Positions 10,578 through 25,736 of a DNA stretch of 64,000 nucleotides are shown here, piece by piece (position 1 is the first letter of the stretch; every line of letters begins with the position of its first letter). Made by a program: the position numbers and the translations under genes. The stretch spans positions 944,544-1,008,543 of the forward strand of contig NW_011887295.1 of the NCBI RefSeq assembly GCF_000151315.2, written 5' to 3'. This DNA comes from Capsaspora owczarzaki ATCC 30864 (taxonomy: Eukaryota; Opisthokonta; Filasterea). Under the pieces are notes generated by a model. It did no database searches and was not told where the DNA came from. It saw nothing but the letters and a program-made list of their open reading frames with translations.

Positions 10578-12311
10578 ATGCTTTGATGATGCTTGTTAAA
10601 TTCTGTCTGAACCCTTTTGCAGCGGTCCTTGCTCGAGCGTTTTGTTTGAGTATGGGACTTTGTTGCAGTTAATGTGTGCCAAAGTGTGTCAATGTGTGTG
10701 CGAGTTGCGTGCGACTTGCCGACTGTCCGTGTTACCAACGCGAATAGATAGCATTTTTCGTCGCTTCTTCATGTTCAGATTGTTGATTCTTCTTTTTCTT
10801 CTTCTTTGTTGCTTTCAAAAAGCAAAATTGATCCAATTGACAGTCCTTTTTTTTTCTCTCTTCATTTCTACTTCTCATTTCATTTCTTTGTGGTCAGTGC
10901 TCGGTGGTAAGCTGACCGATCAAACGGTGGAATTGTTTTTGTTCTCCCGAGCAACCAACAACAAAAAAGTCGATTGTACACACGACTCGCCGCGCTCGGG
11001 AATGGTTTCCCACACACAGACCCGAAGCACAAGCAGCACGAAACAAACCCCAACGCGTTGTTATGTGTGTTGTGTGGGGAAAAGGCTGGTCGGCGAACAA
11101 AAAAAAACTAGTGTTGGTTGTCAGCCACAAAAGCCATCCGATGGAAGAACGGATTGAAACAACGAGATCAAAACAAAACGAGTCTGATGATGATGGCTTG
11201 GGGGTTCCGATGCTAAATGGTCGTGCACCCGGCCTGTGCTCGAAACACGGTGGCTGCAACGGGGCTGAAAAAAAATCCAACCTCCGCTTCAAACCGAGCG
11301 TTCATGCGCTGCGACTACGTGTCGTGTGGGCGCGCGTTTCGAGTGAGTCAAGCGCGATAAAAAAAAAAAAAAATGCGAAAAAGCCAAAAAAAAAAAAAAA
11401 AAATCAAATTGTGGTTCTTGAGTCCTTTTTTGCGTTGTGGCTGTCAATTGGAACCAAAATGTCCCAACAGCCACATTCACTTGCAGTGTGGCTGCAATGA
11501 ATGGTAGTGAAAGGCTTTCTGAGGGTGGCGGAAGCAGTCCAAGAAAGGCGTGCTGTGGTAGCAGTAGGATTCGCGGAAGAGGGGGGTGGCCTCGAAAGTC
11601 AAATTTTGCGCCCACCCCTTGTTTTTGTTTTTGTTTGATTTTTTGGATTACTGCATTGCGACAAAAATGATGCGAGGATTGAATTGAACGATGGTTTTTC
11701 CATTCTATTGAACTCGTTGCCGCGCCTCGGCTTTTTTTGGAAGAATGCCACAAGAATGGATGAACAACCGCAGCCTCCTCCTCTGCAGCATTGTCATCAC
11801 GTTTCAACCACAACAACCCGCAACCCTGCCCCTGCGGTGGTGGGTTTTTTTTTCTGTGGTCTACGGTGGTTGTTCTGGACAAACAGGGAGAGAATGTGAG
11901 AGAGAGAGAGCGCGAGTATACGGACGCAGCGAGCAGGTGACTTGTGATTTCGTCCCAATCGCCAATTTGCCGCAATGAGGCTTAGGAGACTCGCAGTTTT
12001 CGGTGATCTGCGGACACAGACTGTCCCCTTCCTTTTTGCCCTTTTTCGAAACATTGCAATCATGGCATGCCTGGTAACAGCTGTGGAAAACATTCCGGAT
12101 GTTCGGTTCGGAGAGCGGGGGAAAGGATAATCTGTGTCAACCTCGCTTGTCTTCGCTTTGTGATCTGAAACGCCGCCCCTCACCAAATGCATTTTGCCAT
12201 CCGCGAATTGTGCTGTATGAATTTAGAATTTAACATTACCTCCGACTTGTGACAAGCCAAAGCATCCGGCAAAACTTCACTCTTGCTCGACCCGAAATCA
12301 CCGGCCAAGGA
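10578..12311. other. Intergenic spacer between tandem receptor genes
   Basis: This 1.7 kb separates the two paralogous receptor genes. It contains A runs (about 11360-11402), a short GA-rich tract (about 11888-11912) and no open frame with recognisable protein features. The promoter of copy 2 must lie here. I see no remnant of a third copy. Confidence 0.5.
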
Positions 12312-14089
12312 ATGCAGCGCCAAAGTTCGCTGCTGCTGCTGCTGCTGGCGCTTGCTGTGTCAGCACAAGCGCAAGCCTGCGATGTCACCGTCGGCAATAC
12401 AGGTGATTTGGCCCTGCAACTCACTGCAGGGTCGACCGCCGCTGTGGTGTGCTTGCAAACCGGAACGTATGCCTTTTCCAACAGTCAAACGGTCGCCCGT
12501 TCTTTGACACTCCGCGGAACGGGCATCACCGCGGATAATGTGGTCATCTCCTCGACCGGAAACAACGTATTCGTTGTTAACAGCGGCTTGACCGTCAACT
12601 TTGAAAAACTCAGGATCAACGGCGCCCGCACTTGCATCAATTTGGCGAACACTGCCCAGTCCACAATGTTTGACATTACTCTGAACAATTGCGATTCGGT
12701 TGTGTCTCAAGGCGGCGGCATTCATCTTGTCAGTAACAATGTCATCAGCATCTCCAACTCTCGAATCTCCAACAGCCTTGCTCCGTGTAAGTTGAGAATT
12801 GTCAAAAACCAATCACCTCCGCTCTTGCTTCCACTTTACAACTTACCGTTATATTCTCTTGCACTTGCAGCTGTCGGAGGTGCTATTCAAGTCGGTGCCA
12901 GCTGCTCAGTCCAAGTGACAAATGTTACATTCACAAACAATGAGGCAACCTACAGCTCAAGTGCTTCGATTGGCGGGGCCATTGGCATTGCTGGAAACTC
13001 TGCAAGCATCACAATTACGTCCAGCACAGTAAGCTTGCTCCATTGCTCAAGGCCTGTTGGTTTTTGATGGTTTCCGACTGGCATACTCACTTGCATTGAG
13101 CAGTTTTCCGGCAACAAAGCTTACAATGGCGGTGCCATCGGTACTGTCAATGGTGTGGCCGGCACCCAGCTGTCCATTTCCAAGTCTACGTTTACGTCAA
13201 ACATTTGCTCCCCGTCCAATTTTGCCACCGGGCATGCACTGTACCTTGGCTGCTCATCCACGGTATGTGCTTGTGAAACCAATTGTGTAATTGTGCGGCA
13301 GTATCGATTGCAGACTGGATGCTCAATGACATTCCTACATGTTGGAAACACACAGACACGAACAGTCGTCTATGACACCTCTTTCATCGGAAACGTTGTG
13401 AAGCCCGGTGCGTTTTCAGGGAGCATTGCAACACCGAATGTGAACGGTCAAACGCCGATGCTCCTCATGTACAAGGTGCTAGCATCGGGACAAGCTAGCC
13501 CCGACGCTTTATATCCCAACTATGACGTTTATTTCGGTAGTGATCAGACTTTTGTCGTCATTTGGAGTACGACGGACGAAACCAGCTTCAACGATTTTGG
13601 CACTACGGCAAATTACAAAGATGCCAACGCCGCGCCTGGTACCTTCTGTCCCTTTGCTACCAGTAATGGAGCAGCAGCCTGGATGCTGAATGTGATCGAC
13701 GAATGCCAGGCGATCGCTTCCTCGTCGTCCGCGGTCGTGGTGTCAAACTCGATCGTGTCCGTCTCGAAAGCTTCGGCCGCATCCGTCACGTCATTTGCTT
13801 CCGTGCAATATCAGTCAATCACCTCGGTTTCCGCGCGTTCTGCAGCATCGATTAGCTCTGTGGAATACCGGTCGGTTTCTGCAGCTTCTGCAGCTTCGGC
13901 GCATTCTGCAGCTTCGGCGCATTCTGCAGCTTCAGTAGCGTCGATTGCAACCGAAACCGTGGGATCAACTGCCCAGCTCTCTTCGATTTCCTCTCAGACG
14001 GAGCATCAGGCGGTGTCCACCACTCTTTCGGAGACCCCAGCTCTGGCATCATCAACCGCCGCTGCGACATCATCATCTTCTTCTTCTTC

Positions 14090-14156
<67 letters not shown>

Positions 14157-14903
14157 GCGACCGAGATTTTCTCCAGCACCGAGGTTTCAGCTTCGACACA
14201 CTTGCCCTTGTCCTCTGTCCCGCACTCCTCGTCTATTGTGGCCCTGTCGTCGGCAACTCCGGCCGTATCCAGTAGCGCCGCTGGCCCATCTGGATCGCCC
14301 GCTAGTGGCTCGTCCGCGTCGATCGTTCCAATTATCGCAGGAGTCGTTGGCGCGCTCGTGCTGTTGGTCTTGATTCTCGTGATTGCGCTTCGTCGCCGAC
14401 GCCATTCTCGCAAGCCGAGAGTGGACGACGACTTCCAAGCGACCGCCTTGCAATTCAATCCTCTCGCAAACCGCCACGCACCCTCGACCTCGGGAGACAA
14501 GGCGTACGATATTCTTCAACAGCAGCGGACTTCGAATTACGACGATTTGGTCGCGGTCCGAAATCAAAAGGCCGCAGAGGTCGCCAACCCCCTGTATGAC
14601 GACCTGCAGTCGCACTACGCCAGCCCCAAGGAATCAAACTATGCCGCAATCGATCAGCGCTCCGGCTCGAGCTATGCAGAGCCAGGCCGCAAGGAGGAAT
14701 CCCACTACGATGACACATCCAATTACTCCCAACCAAAAGCACCCGGGTCCAATTACTCGGATGTTGTCGTGGGCAGACGGGACGAGCGTTTATCCAGCGA
14801 AAGTGCAGCGTCGTCGCACCCTGGTCCGACCTACGCGGCACCAGACTTGCAACCGGGCCACTATGCTGCTCTGGAGCTTGACACTCCAACTGGCTATGTT
14901 TAG
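12312..14903 (+). CDS. Secreted beta-helix, single-span receptor with tyrosine-rich tail (tandem copy 2)
   Basis: Exons 12312-12786, 12871-13028, 13104-13262 and 13356-14903 give 779 residues. The start at 12312 places a signal peptide (MQRQSSLLLLLLALAVSAQA) first. Domain order and all three intron positions match copy 1, so the genes are tandem duplicates. The beta-helix part repeats the copy 1 pattern (TGTYAF, LTLRGTGI, LTVNFEKLRI, LSISKSTFTSN). The stalk is shorter and contains a pure serine run from a TCA repeat. A transmembrane helix (IVPIIAGVVGALVLLVLILV) and RRRRHSRK precede a tail with AYDILQ, NYDDL, ANPLYDDL, HYASP, NYAAI, SYAEP, HYDD, TYAAP and HYAAL. Intron 3 (13263-13355) is 93 bases and free of stops in frame, so retention would still yield a protein. 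Function unknown. Confidence 0.85.
14069..14156 (+). repeat. Coding TCA/TCT microsatellite (poly-serine)
   Basis: About 29 serine codons in a row, first TCT/TCA mixed then pure TCA, lie within the stalk of receptor copy 2. The pure part should be length-variable between strains. Confidence 0.9.
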
Positions 14904-14969
14904 AGATTTTGTATCAATTTTTGTACAGTATTAGATGTGTGTTTGAGATGCGTTTTTTTTTTTGCCATG

Positions 14970-14975
14970 AATAAA
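14970..14975 (+). other. Polyadenylation signal of receptor copy 2
   Basis: AATAAA lies about 70 bases after the stop codon. The P450 gene converges from the other side, with its stop at 15101. Confidence 0.55.
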
Positions 14976-15100
14976 TCCTTGTATCAATCCTGTCCCGCTG
15001 GCTGTGCAAAGCGGCTCGAAAATTGTGATCAAAATTTTAGGTTAGACTCGCAATTGATTTCTACAACACTGACTCCATGTAATTTGGCAAACGCGCTCTC

Positions 15101-17165
15101 TCAGCCTTGCACCAGTCGAATACCCAACTTCAAGTCAGGGAAGGGACGCATCGTGACGGTGAGCCTCCTGACGTACTCGGGGCTGTTCTCGGGCATGAAA
15201 AAGTAGAAGCGGCGCACAATCGTCGCAATCACCGCTTTCATTTCCATGGTGGCAAACTTGTGACCAATGCACATGCGCGGCCCGTGCAGGAAAGGCATGT
15301 ACACAAAGCGGTTGACCTTGGCAGCCTCCCCCGTGCCGCCCTGCTCCTCGCTCAAAAACCGGGCGGGTCGGAATTCGTCGGGATTGTCCCAGAGTGCAGG
15401 ATGGAGGTGCATCATTCCGGGAAGGATCATGATTGTCATGCCCTTTCGAACTTGCACATTGCCAATCACGTCGTCCTGCATCGCAACGCGATTGGTAATC
15501 GGCACGGGAGGGTAACGGCGCATTGCCTCGGAAATCACCGCAGAAAGGTAGGACAGCTTCTCAAGGGACTCCCACGTCATGTGCTCGACGTCAAAGTCTT
15601 CCAACTCGCTGCGCAGGCGGTCTTGGACGTCAGGGTGTTGGGCAAGGGCATACAATATCCACGACATTGCAACAGAGGTCGTCTAGAAAGTGGAGGGGAG
15701 ACACGACATGTACATCATCGACGTTGGCATTACACTGCTGATCACAACCTTTTCGCTCGAAAGCCTCATCTGCATCAGCACTTCTCAAGACGTTTGCCGC
15801 AATGCAGCTTGGTGTGCCTTACTTCATGGCCGGCCAACATGAACGTCTTGACTTGGTCGCGCAATTCTTGATCGGAAATTGCAGCTTGGGTTTCTTCGTC
15901 TCGCACATCCATGAGCAAATCCAGCAAGTCGCGTTTGCGTGAAGCAGCCTTGGTGTCCAAGTCATCCTCCTCCTCCTCGTCGTTGTTGTTGTTGTTGCTG
16001 TCGTCGTTCACGAGCTGCTGCTGCTTCGACTTTTGCTGCTCGCGTTGCTGCCACTTGTCGGCAATGACCTTGTCGACAATTCCGTCCGCAGTCTTGACGG
16101 CCTTTTTAAAAGCAATGTTTTCTGGGAAGGGCAAGTATTTGGCGAACGGCACCAGCTGCTTCCAGGTAAACCGGCCCACGGCGAGCAAATCTGAAAACAG
16201 ATCAAACATGGCGCGGTCGCCGCTCTCTTGAGACTTGAACGCATATCCAAAGGCAGAGTGGCCAATCACATCCATGGTCAACTTGCTGAAATCAACATGA
16301 GCGTTGACAAGGGCCGAGTCGCCTGGCACCACGAGCGGCTTGGCGCCAGCCACCTTGGAGGTCGCATCCACGGCGAGCTCCTTGTTGTTGGCTTCTGCAT
16401 TCTCAATGTTTCCCATCCAGTTTTGCTCAAGGCGCTGTGCTGACAGCCGAAACAGCTCGACAAAGTTCTTGAGCTTTGAGTGGTGGAACGCCGGTGTGAG
16501 CATTCGCCGCATTCTCTCGTGCTCCTTGCCCTCCGCAGTCAATAAGGCGTGTCCGATGACGCGCTTCAGCAAGTTGGTGGCCAGCAGCGGTCGAGCATAC
16601 CGGGATGGATGCGCCGAGAGGACGTGGCTGGACGATTTGAGATTTGTACGAAAACGTCCCGGTTGTCGGTTGGGAACAACAAAAGGGGGTGTGCAGTACC
16701 AAACAAAGCACAACCAGTGAGCGGGGTCAGGTACCCAATATCAAGCAAAGTTCAAAGTGTGTGAGCGAGTGAAGAAGTTTCAATCCATTTTGGTTTGTTC
16801 GCTTCTCGCTGCGAAATCTTCTCGTCCCACGCTACGCCGCGTGAATTTTCTGCGACTCGTTGCGTTGGCGCTTACCGAATGCCCTCGGGGTCGGCGATGA
16901 GCAAGCGCTCGGATAGGAACACGCGGTACGTGCTGTACGAGCCGTACTGCTTGGCCCAGCGCAGATGCGGGGCAGCAGGCTCCTCGTTAAAGATGTCCGA
17001 CATGTTCCCCGTGAGCCAGTGGCCCTTGGGGCCGGGAAGGTGCCTGAGCGTCGAAATGTACGTCGGATACAGCCAGACGTAGTAGAGAATGTAGCTCGTC
17101 GCGAGCACGACGACCGCGGTCAGAACGAGCGACCAGCTCGAGGCCTCCGTCACGATTGCAATCAT
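15101..17165 (-). CDS. Microsomal cytochrome P450 monooxygenase
   Basis: A membrane-anchored heme-thiolate monooxygenase, probably in the endoplasmic reticulum. Exons on the minus strand: 16876-17165, 15823-16627 and 15101-15682, giving 558 residues. An N-terminal anchor (SLVLTAVVVLATSYILYYVW) is followed by the proline-rich hinge LPGPKGHW. The I-helix AGHETTS oxygen-activation motif is split by intron 2 between AGHE and TTS. The K-helix ExxR is SEAMRRYPPVP. The heme loop is FLHGPRMCIG, keeping the axial cysteine with a histidine in place of the usual small residue. An acidic and asparagine-rich insert (from an AAC-type repeat near 15975-16000) lies between the F/G region and the I-helix. The substrate cannot be told. 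The AGHETT motif resembles CYP3 or CYP4-like clans, but I do not assign a family. Confidence 0.93.
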
Positions 17166-17883
17166 GGTCGGTTGATCGAGGTTTGCGCTCCCAACGTCGT
17201 CGTCAGCAGCAATGAAACAAAAACGAATGAACAAGAATAATGAAGAATAAGAAGAAAAAGACTGAGCAGTTTTTGGTGTAACAACGCAAGGCAAAGTATT
17301 CGAGCGGAAGAATCGGCAAAAAGACCGGCAAAGGCAGACAAAAGAAGTTGATTGTTCCGCAGCTACGTCGAGCCGTCTTCTGTATTGTTGTGTAGTGTTG
17401 TGCTTGTGATTCAGTGGAGGACTAAAGCAAAAAAAGACGACGATTGGGGGAAGAAGGTTGGTGGATGTTGCAAGGCGATGAGACGAGCTTGGGACAACGA
17501 TGGAAAGGAACAACAAGGGCAGGCGACCAAAATCCCGGCAGCCTGCTGCTGACGTGGAACGGGGGACGCGTCGGGAACGGGGACAACGATTATTGCCGAT
17601 GGTACATGTAGATGAGTTTAAAAATGATGCGCATGGTTGCCGGGTGCTGAAGGGGGGCGGGAGGAGGAGAAGGAGGGAGGAATATGTGAAAAACCAACAA
17701 TCTCTGAGCGTCTGAGCTTCTGAGCTTCTGCTCTTGTCGTGATCGAAACAAACTAGCTGTTGTTGTTGTTGTTGTGCTCAAAAGTGCTCATGGTAACCCA
17801 GCCCTTCATGCCAACTCCTTCATCAAGTCAAGTTGCTCAGTCTGAGTTTTTTGGGTTGTTTCTTTTGCTTGGAGTCGACCACC
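17166..17883. other. Divergent promoter region between P450 and ACTR10
   Basis: About 700 bases between two divergent start codons. It includes a TTG repeat (17756-17775) and a GA-rich tract (17655-17690). No gene is visible. Confidence 0.5.
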
Positions 17884-19525
17884 ATGGCCTCGCCTTTCCT
17901 CAGCACAACGGCAACAACATCGACCGGCTCGTCTTCTTCATCATCGTCGTCGTCGTCGTCGGGCGTTGAATATGTCATTCGATCTGCTCATCGCGCTGTC
18001 GTGCTCGAGTTTGGCTCGCGCTTGATCCGCGTCGGCTTTGCGAGCGAGCATTGCCCGCGGCATCTCATCCCAAACCCGCCCCTGTCGCACTTTGCAGACC
18101 CAACCATCACACCAGCCAGCAAGACACCTACAACTACGACGACGACGACGCCGAGCACAGCCGCCAGCCAGCAGAGCGATGCTGTTGGACCAGCCGATCT
18201 GCAGCTGCTCTTCCAGCGAAGCGCTCGGCGATCGCAGACCGCGCTGCTCACGGGCGCCCTCGTCCGGTTTATGCAGCACGTCTACGTGGACTTGCTGCTG
18301 CTCAACCCGCGCGATCGCAGGGTCATTGTCGTCGAGGATCGCGATACGCCCGAGGCCTTCCGGAACGCGCTCGCTGCAGCGCTCTTCAGTCCTCAGCTCG
18401 ACGTCCCCGCCGTGAGCTTTGTTCAGAGCCACGATGCAACGACGCTGGCGGTGGCGTCGTTCGCTCCAGCAGCAGCAGCAGGCAAGGCGACAGAGCCCGG
18501 CACTGCGCGACAGCCGACTCCGACCGCTGCTTCAGTCGGCGGTGGGCCTGCCGCGACGTTTCTGCTCGTTGACTGTGCTCATGCACGAACAGCCATTCTC
18601 CCGATCGTGCATGGCGTTCCAGTAACGGCCGCTTATACGACGCTTCCGATTGGTGGCGCCGCCGTGGAGAGACAGCTCGCGCTGCAGCTGGGCAAATCCT
18701 TCCCGAGCGTTCAGTTTACCAGTCAAACCATCGAGGACATTAAAGTTCGCGCGTGCTATGTCCGCGCTAGCCGAGAACCCGCGACAACCAACCGGACGCT
18801 CGTGTACTCGTTGCAAGGCGCCCCAGAGTCGCAGCCGCTCGTCCTGCAGGAGAGCTTGATCGGATCTCCGTACGATGTGCTTTTCGCGGATGATCCTGTC
18901 GATGACGGCGACGAGCACGAGCAATCTCTAGTTTCCAGTGTTCTTCAGGCTCTGCTTGAGGTATAGGAGGTCGCGGTTTTCTGGTTGTTGGTCCCGGGAA
19001 TGCGGCTTTTCGATTGATTTGTTGTGTTTGCTTGTTTGCTTCAGAGCTCGGTCGACGACCGCGCAGCACTGGCTGCCAACATTCTACTCGTCGGCGGAAC
19101 CTCCGGGGCAGCCGGATTCCTCAAGCGGTTTGCTGTCGAGCTCAACCACACTGTCAATAACACCCCTCGTTTCAAATCCCTTCTTCCCTTGCTCACGCCC
19201 ACAGACACGCGACCTGCCTTCGGCGTGGTGGATTCAGTCTTCCCCGTCAACACAATTGCCTGGGTTGGTGGTGAGTTTCGATTCGTATTTGCTGTCGCTG
19301 TTTTCTTATTTGGTTTGTTGTTTTGTTTTTGTTGTGTTTTGCTCATTCGTTTCGAACGCGTGCTCTTATTGCGCGCTCATACGCACAGGCTCACTGCTCG
19401 GCTCATTGAATGCAAACGATGAGCGATTCGTCACTCGAGAAACCTACCAACAGACAAAGTCCATCCCAAACTGGGCGGATGTTGTCATTCCAGAATTTTC
19501 CCCAGAGATTGCTGTCACCCACTAA
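17884..19525 (+). CDS. ACTR10: Actin-related protein 10 (dynactin pointed-end subunit)
   Basis: ARP10 (ARP11) caps the pointed end of the dynactin ARP1 filament and so supports dynein-based transport. Exons 17884-18960, 19045-19270 and 19389-19525 give 479 residues. The ATG at 17884 sits in a good context (CCACCATGG), preferred over an in-frame ATG at 17833. Matches to ACTR10 include the start of the actin fold (VVLEFGSRLIRVGFASE), LLLNPRDRRVIVVED, LPIVHGVPV, LPIGGAAVERQL, IEDIKVR, NILLVGGTSGAAGFLKR, VNTIAWVGGSLLGSL and the family ending QQTKSIPNWADV. Insertions rich in Ser, Thr and Ala (after the first motif and before VDCAHARTA) make it longer than the human 417 residues. ATP-binding motifs are degenerate, as expected for this divergent actin relative. 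Confidence 0.92.
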
Positions 19526-19710
19526 CCAAAAATGTGAATCGCGCGTTTCGGGATGACTACTACCGCCAATATTAGTTGATGATTCAAGACAAGCCAAAAA
19601 ATTCTTGCAAGTGCTTCAAATACGTGCTGAAGGGAACGCAACGGAAAAAAAAAAAAAAAATGTTCATGTATTCTACAGCGTAACAACAGTACAAAAGCAC
19701 ATATCAGCAC

Positions 19711-23342
<3,632 letters not shown>

Positions 23343-24205
23343 GCCAAACAAAGCAACTGTTAAAAAAATGAAAAAAAAAATAGTTAAAAAAAAAAAAAAG
23401 ACTGGCGCCGATTCTCAGATTGTGGCAGCATCAGTCGGTAATCGAGCATTTGGTTCAAACTCTCCCAAAATATTACCATTGATGAAGCTATGGAAGATTT
23501 CCGCTTTGGAGAGATCACTCCTTTGTTTCCCTTTCAACAGAATGCCGCAAAATTCGCCGGTGCAGAAGGTGCAACTGCGACCAGACCACTTGCATCGACC
23601 CATCTCTGCAGTTACATTCATCGTGTGCACTGTACTGGTTGGATTGGCCCTGTGGGTCGTCTTGGTATCTGGAAACTCAGACGAATAAGGGCAGGTGCGC
23701 AACGCATTCAATCACGTCGCCCATTTCATTTTGCTCTGGTGCTTGTGCGTCAGTAGCAAGGGCCTGGTACCAGCCGCAGCAACAAAAACTTTTGCTCACA
23801 TCAGGCTGCTTGATGCACTCACTCACAGAGCCTCAAGCTTGAACGGTCGGGCGTTCATCTGTGCCGGCGTCGACTTTGCGAAACGCGACATCCGCCAAGG
23901 GGCCCCCTCCCTCTTCCCTCTGGTGCCAAGCGGCATGTTGTTCAGTATTATATATTAATGCATTGTTTTAGTGATAAACCATGAATCAGGATACGGGACT
24001 CATTGACAACCCGTAAATGCACCGATTTTCATCCGTGTTTCGAAACCCTCCCAGTGTCTCTTTTCACCTGTTTTTTTGCTCGAGTGCATGAAGATTGTCA
24101 GGTTCAGGTCACTCTTCTTTTGATTTAATCTCCCTGAAAGCCCGTCGATTTGACCTGGATTTTGTTACAAAAAAAAAATACTCCAAGATCCGAACCAAAA
24201 AAAAA
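23343..24205. other. Intergenic region between DENND1-like gene and viperin
   Basis: About 860 bases between divergent genes, with A runs (about 23365-23398) and no supported gene. Both promoters should lie here. I looked for interferon-type elements as in animal viperin promoters and do not claim any. Confidence 0.45.
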
Positions 24206-25474
24206 ATGCTGAAACACCTGTTTGCTGAGCTGATTCAGTGCGCCGGCTCCTCTGCCATCTACAGCTACATTGCGCTGGTCGTGGTTGGAGTTGTCACAAC
24301 CCTCTTCTACATGAGAAACCGCCTTCGTCAAACTCTGGGCGAGAGGCCGACAAGTTCTGACGCAAAAGTTGGAGTACGCCCAAATTCGGCCACGAGCGGA
24401 GTACAAACAAACACCAGTTTGCTCGCTCGCCTCAAACTCCCTGTCGATGCCTCGACTCTCGCAGGACCATCCCTCGGCGGCACAGAAGCCATCAACTGCT
24501 CCGCAAATGCTGCCAATGTCGTGAGCGTCAACTACCACTTTACGCGCCAGTGCAACTACTCTTGCAAATTTTGCTTCCACACAGCAAAGACCTCTCATCT
24601 CGTGCCGATTGAAGAGGCATGTCGCGGCATGAAGCTTCTCAAGGAGGCCGGCATGCGCAAGATCAACTTTAGTGGCGGCGAGCCGTTCCTCATCCGGCGC
24701 GGCAAGCAGGTTGGTCAGATGGTCCGGTACGCCAAGGAAACGCTCCAGCTTGAATCGGTCACAATCGTCACGAACGGCAGTCTCGTGACTGAAGAATGGT
24801 TTGAGCAGTACGGACAGTGGCTGGACATTATGGCCATCAGCTGCGACTCGTTCGACGAAGGCACCAACGAGCTCATCGGTCGTACAGCCGCCAACGCCGC
24901 CGCCAGACAGGTGGAAGTCGCCTACCGCGTCCAAGAGCTCTGTGGACGATTTGGCGTCAAATTCAAGCTCAACACCGTGGTCAACACCCACAACGTGAAT
25001 GAGGACATGACCGAGCACATTGCGCGCCTGCAGCCTGCGAGATGGAAGGTTTTCCAATGCTTGCTGATCGATGGTGAAAATGCAGGAGGCCAGGACCTTC
25101 GAGATGCTCGAGCCCTTGTCATAACGGACGACCAGTTTGCGGCATTCCTAGCAAGGCACAAGGCCCTGTCGCCGATCGCCGAGAGCAACTCGGTGATGCG
25201 CAACTCGTACGTGATTGTCGACGAGTACTTTCGCTTTTTGAACAATGTCAATGGCTCCAAGGAGCCGTCGATGAGCATTCTTGACAAGGGTGTCCAAGGC
25301 GCTTGGGGGAAGACCGTCTTTGATCAGGCGGGTTTCGTTGAACGCAGCGGCGAGTACGAATGGACCAGACTGGCCGAGAAGAATAGCACCGGCACCAGCA
25401 CCAGCACCAGCACCCTTGCTCGCATTCCTGACACCAACGTAGTTCTACGAGCTGTCAAGGAGCTCAGCGACTAA
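24206..25474 (+). CDS. RSAD2: Viperin-like radical SAM enzyme (RSAD2)
   Basis: Viperins use a [4Fe-4S] cluster and S-adenosylmethionine to convert a nucleoside triphosphate, CTP in animals, to its 3'-deoxy-3',4'-didehydro form, a chain terminator of viral polymerases. This single exon encodes 422 residues against 361 in human. The start ATG at 24206 follows an A run. The N-terminus has one strong hydrophobic span (YIALVVVGVVTTLFY, about residues 21-35) where animal viperin has an amphipathic helix. The core begins VSVNYHFTRQCNYSCKFCFH, with cluster cysteines C116, C120 and C123. KINFSGGEPFL, VTNGSL, LDIMAISCDSFDE, MTEHI, RWKVFQCLLIDGEN and YVIVDEYFRFLN all match vertebrate viperin closely. 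The C-terminus differs: after GEYEW it has a threonine/serine-rich extension ending ELSD, not the human LDW that binds the CIA factor CIAO1. Confidence 0.95.
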   Translation: MLKHLFAELIQCAGSSAIYSYIALVVVGVVTTLFYMRNRLRQTLGERPTSSDAKVGVRPNSATSGVQTNTSLLARLKLPVDASTLAGPSLGGTEAINCSANAANVVSVNYHFTRQCNYSCKFCFHTAKTSHLVPIEEACRGMKLLKEAGMRKINFSGGEPFLIRRGKQVGQMVRYAKETLQLESVTIVTNGSLVTEEWFEQYGQWLDIMAISCDSFDEGTNELIGRTAANAAARQVEVAYRVQELCGRFGVKFKLNTVVNTHNVNEDMTEHIARLQPARWKVFQCLLIDGENAGGQDLRDARALVITDDQFAAFLARHKALSPIAESNSVMRNSYVIVDEYFRFLNNVNGSKEPSMSILDKGVQGAWGKTVFDQAGFVERSGEYEWTRLAEKNSTGTSTSTSTLARIPDTNVVLRAVKELSD

Positions 25475-25532
25475 AAGGCTCATCGAAAAGTGAACATGTA
25501 CAATTCCAACTGAATGTAAAATACTGCAATCC

Positions 25533-25538
25533 AATAAA
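25533..25538 (+). other. Polyadenylation signal of viperin
   Basis: AATAAA about 60 bases after the viperin stop codon, ahead of the converging MBOAT gene. Confidence 0.6.
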
Positions 25539-25736
25539 AGTTGTATCTATCGACATTGGCGCCATTACTGGACATTTGGGGGGCATCTGTTTGTATTGTG
25601 ATGGGGGTTTCCCACTAGCAACACTCTGAAACAGGGGGAAAAGAGGAGACTACACAAAACAAAATCAAGCGATTCGCGAGGGCAAAAAACAAAGGAGAAG
25701 GTATCAGAACACACGAAAAATCTGCTTGCTCAGTGC

